Of a DNA stretch of 64,000 bases, positions 62,909 to 64,000 are shown in pieces. The translations under genes were made by a program, and so were the position numbers. The notes below the pieces were generated by a model that was not told the DNA's origin, ran no database searches, and saw only the letters and a list, made by a program, of their open reading frames with translations. The DNA is from Actinomycetota bacterium (GTDB lineage Bacteria; Actinomycetota; Humimicrobiia; Humimicrobiales; Humimicrobiaceae): assembly GCA_028698215.1 (NCBI GenBank), contig JAQVDY010000002.1:1-64000 (forward strand), written 5' to 3'. How positions within the stretch are numbered: the first letter of the stretch is position 1; each line of letters begins with the position of its first letter.

Positions 62909-63742
62909 ATGGCAAAGAGATATTCAAGAGAAGAAATACTGCAACAGCTTCGGGAGCAGGTTAGCAACAATAAAGCCGTATTTATGTTTGGAGCAGGCAT
63001 AGGGCTTACTGCCAAATGTGCAGAATTAGGAGGGGCGGACCTAATTGGCCTTTATTCGACTGCCTTTTGGAGGATGATGGGTACTTCTTCCCTTATGGCC
63101 TGGTTGCCTTATTCCAATGCTAATGACGAACTGGTAAAATATTCAAAAGCCATTCTTCCCGTGGTCAAGCATACACCATGCATAGCGGGCATAGGTGCCC
63201 ATGATCCTACCAGGGACATAAATTTATTTGTAGATGAGATTATGGATTTGGGTTTTTCAGGAGTCAGTAACGAACCTTTTGTTGGTATTTATGGAAAAGG
63301 TTTTGCCGATATGCTGGAAAATGCGGGGATTGGCTTCTCCCGGGAAGTAGAATTGATTAGGATAGCACACCGCAACAATATTTTTACCCTTGCCTGGACG
63401 TTCGATGCTGGCCAGGCAGAAAGAATGGCGGAAGCAGGAGCAGATGTAATTGGGGCTATGATTGGTTTGACTGCTGGTGGTTTAAGCGGAGCCAAGGATA
63501 CCATAACACTGGAAAGTGCGGTCCGGGATACCCAAGAGATTTGCAAGGCTGCTCAAAAAATAAACCCTGATGCCATTATTATTACCCACGGGGGACCATT
63601 TGAAGACGTAAAAACGGCTCAATATTCTATTTTGCATACAGATGCGGTGGGTTATGCCTCTGGTTCCAGCGGAGAAAGAATTCCTACCGAAAAGGCAATT
63701 ATCGATATTACTAAAGAGTATAAGGCAATGAGCACTGGTTAA
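62909..63742 (+). CDS. PF09370-type 'PEP hydrolase' TIM-barrel protein, copy 3
   Basis: 277 residues. Blocks: FGAGIGLTAKCAELGGADLIG, YSTAFWRMMGTSSLMAWLP, ITHGGPFED and YASGSSGERIPTEKAI, the closest of the three to the family pattern. Its start lies 1 base after the amidohydrolase stop. Between this gene and 63915 nothing is recognisable. Three diverged copies in one locus point to a central role of this family in the pathway. Confidence 0.85.
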   Translation: MAKRYSREEILQQLREQVSNNKAVFMFGAGIGLTAKCAELGGADLIGLYSTAFWRMMGTSSLMAWLPYSNANDELVKYSKAILPVVKHTPCIAGIGAHDPTRDINLFVDEIMDLGFSGVSNEPFVGIYGKGFADMLENAGIGFSREVELIRIAHRNNIFTLAWTFDAGQAERMAEAGADVIGAMIGLTAGGLSGAKDTITLESAVRDTQEICKAAQKINPDAIIITHGGPFEDVKTAQYSILHTDAVGYASGSSGERIPTEKAIIDITKEYKAMSTG

Positions 63743-63915
63743 TTTTTGCCAGGTATGTTTTAAGGCTAAATTTTAGTAAACTGGCTCTGTAGCCTGGGAT
63801 GGAATGGCTAATAAAAGGTATGTCTGGAATAGGGAAGGTTAGCCTTATTTATATATACCTGTTTATTTTGTAGAATAAAAATGTTTATTAATATTAAAGC
63901 TGCCCATATCAAGAT

Positions 63916-64000
63916 ATGAATGATGCAGAGTTTCTAAAGGAATTAATACGACGTAAGAATAGTATTGACCGCAAAGAAAAATTTGAACAGTTCTTTAAAT
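63916..64000 (+). CDS. Start of an unidentified gene (partial)
   Basis: An ATG at 63916 opens a frame of at least 28 codons running off the window, with charged residues (AEFLKELIRRKNS) and no stop. No clear ribosome-binding site. It is too short to identify. Confidence 0.4.
   Translation, partial: MNDAEFLKELIRRKNSIDRKEKFEQFFK

Overview
The window looks like one chromosomal stretch of an anaerobic bacterium of low to moderate GC content. It uses many GTG/TTG starts and AGG/AGA arginine codons. The first half holds core genes in an order familiar from Bacillota and deep-branching Actinomycetota: hrcA-dnaJ-rsmE-mtaB-HIT-phoH-pgpH-ybeY-era-deoC-recO-glyQ-glyS-ppdK-dnaG-rpoD. The GuaB3-type IMP dehydrogenase leans towards the actinobacterial side. 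Superoxide reductase, a peroxiredoxin and pyruvate phosphate dikinase fit an anaerobic lifestyle. The lineage is an inference; no 16S gene is present.

Layout. 1-200: tail of groEL and its terminator. 284-6957 (+): plsY, guaB3, guaA, chorismate mutase, DAHP synthase, pcrA helicase. 6973-10622 (-): a thiamine operon (pyrophosphokinase, ABC permease, binding protein, ATPase, small thiamine-binding protein) behind a TPP riboswitch with a clear terminator and a candidate antiterminator. 10727-31327 (+): the core block from hrcA to rpoD. 31400-31474: tRNA-Asn(GTT). 31482-34378: an accessory pocket directly behind the tRNA, with a RelE/Phd-type toxin-antitoxin pair and its operator, a lipoprotein with an oddly structured leader, and decayed remnants of a HEPN protein and of another antitoxin. 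34379-36943: a three-domain acyl-ACP synthetase/acyltransferase. 37568-42615 (-): small stress and envelope genes (DUF488, NlpE-like lipoprotein with a broken signal peptide, Dabb, URO-D-like, DUF4352 lipoprotein, Bcp, a helical lipoprotein, superoxide reductase). 42838-48517 (+): two sensor kinases, a NarL-type regulator, a small helical protein related to the lipoprotein at 41623, a DJ-1/PfpI protein and a zinc ribbon.

The most interesting part is 48825-63742, a carbohydrate or sugar-acid utilisation locus. A ribose-type ABC importer (ATPase, permease, binding protein with a six-copy repeat linker) is followed by a PF09370-type 'PEP hydrolase' TIM-barrel protein and a Tm-1-like/UPF0261 ATP-binding protein. 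These two are the separate halves of what plants carry as the single Tm-1 protein. A convergent MFS transporter comes next. Then follow a RuBisCO-like protein (form IV), a triosephosphate-isomerase homologue of the L-erythrulose-1-phosphate isomerase type, a metallo-beta-lactamase-fold hydrolase, a xylose-isomerase-like TIM barrel, a second PF09370 protein, an amidohydrolase and a third PF09370 protein. The RuBisCO-like protein beside the LerI-like isomerase resembles the end of the known D-apionate/3-oxo-isoapionate route (OiaX then LerI). The rest of the gene set does not match a pathway I know, and no conventional sugar kinase or dehydrogenase is present. This is the best candidate for an undescribed pathway here.
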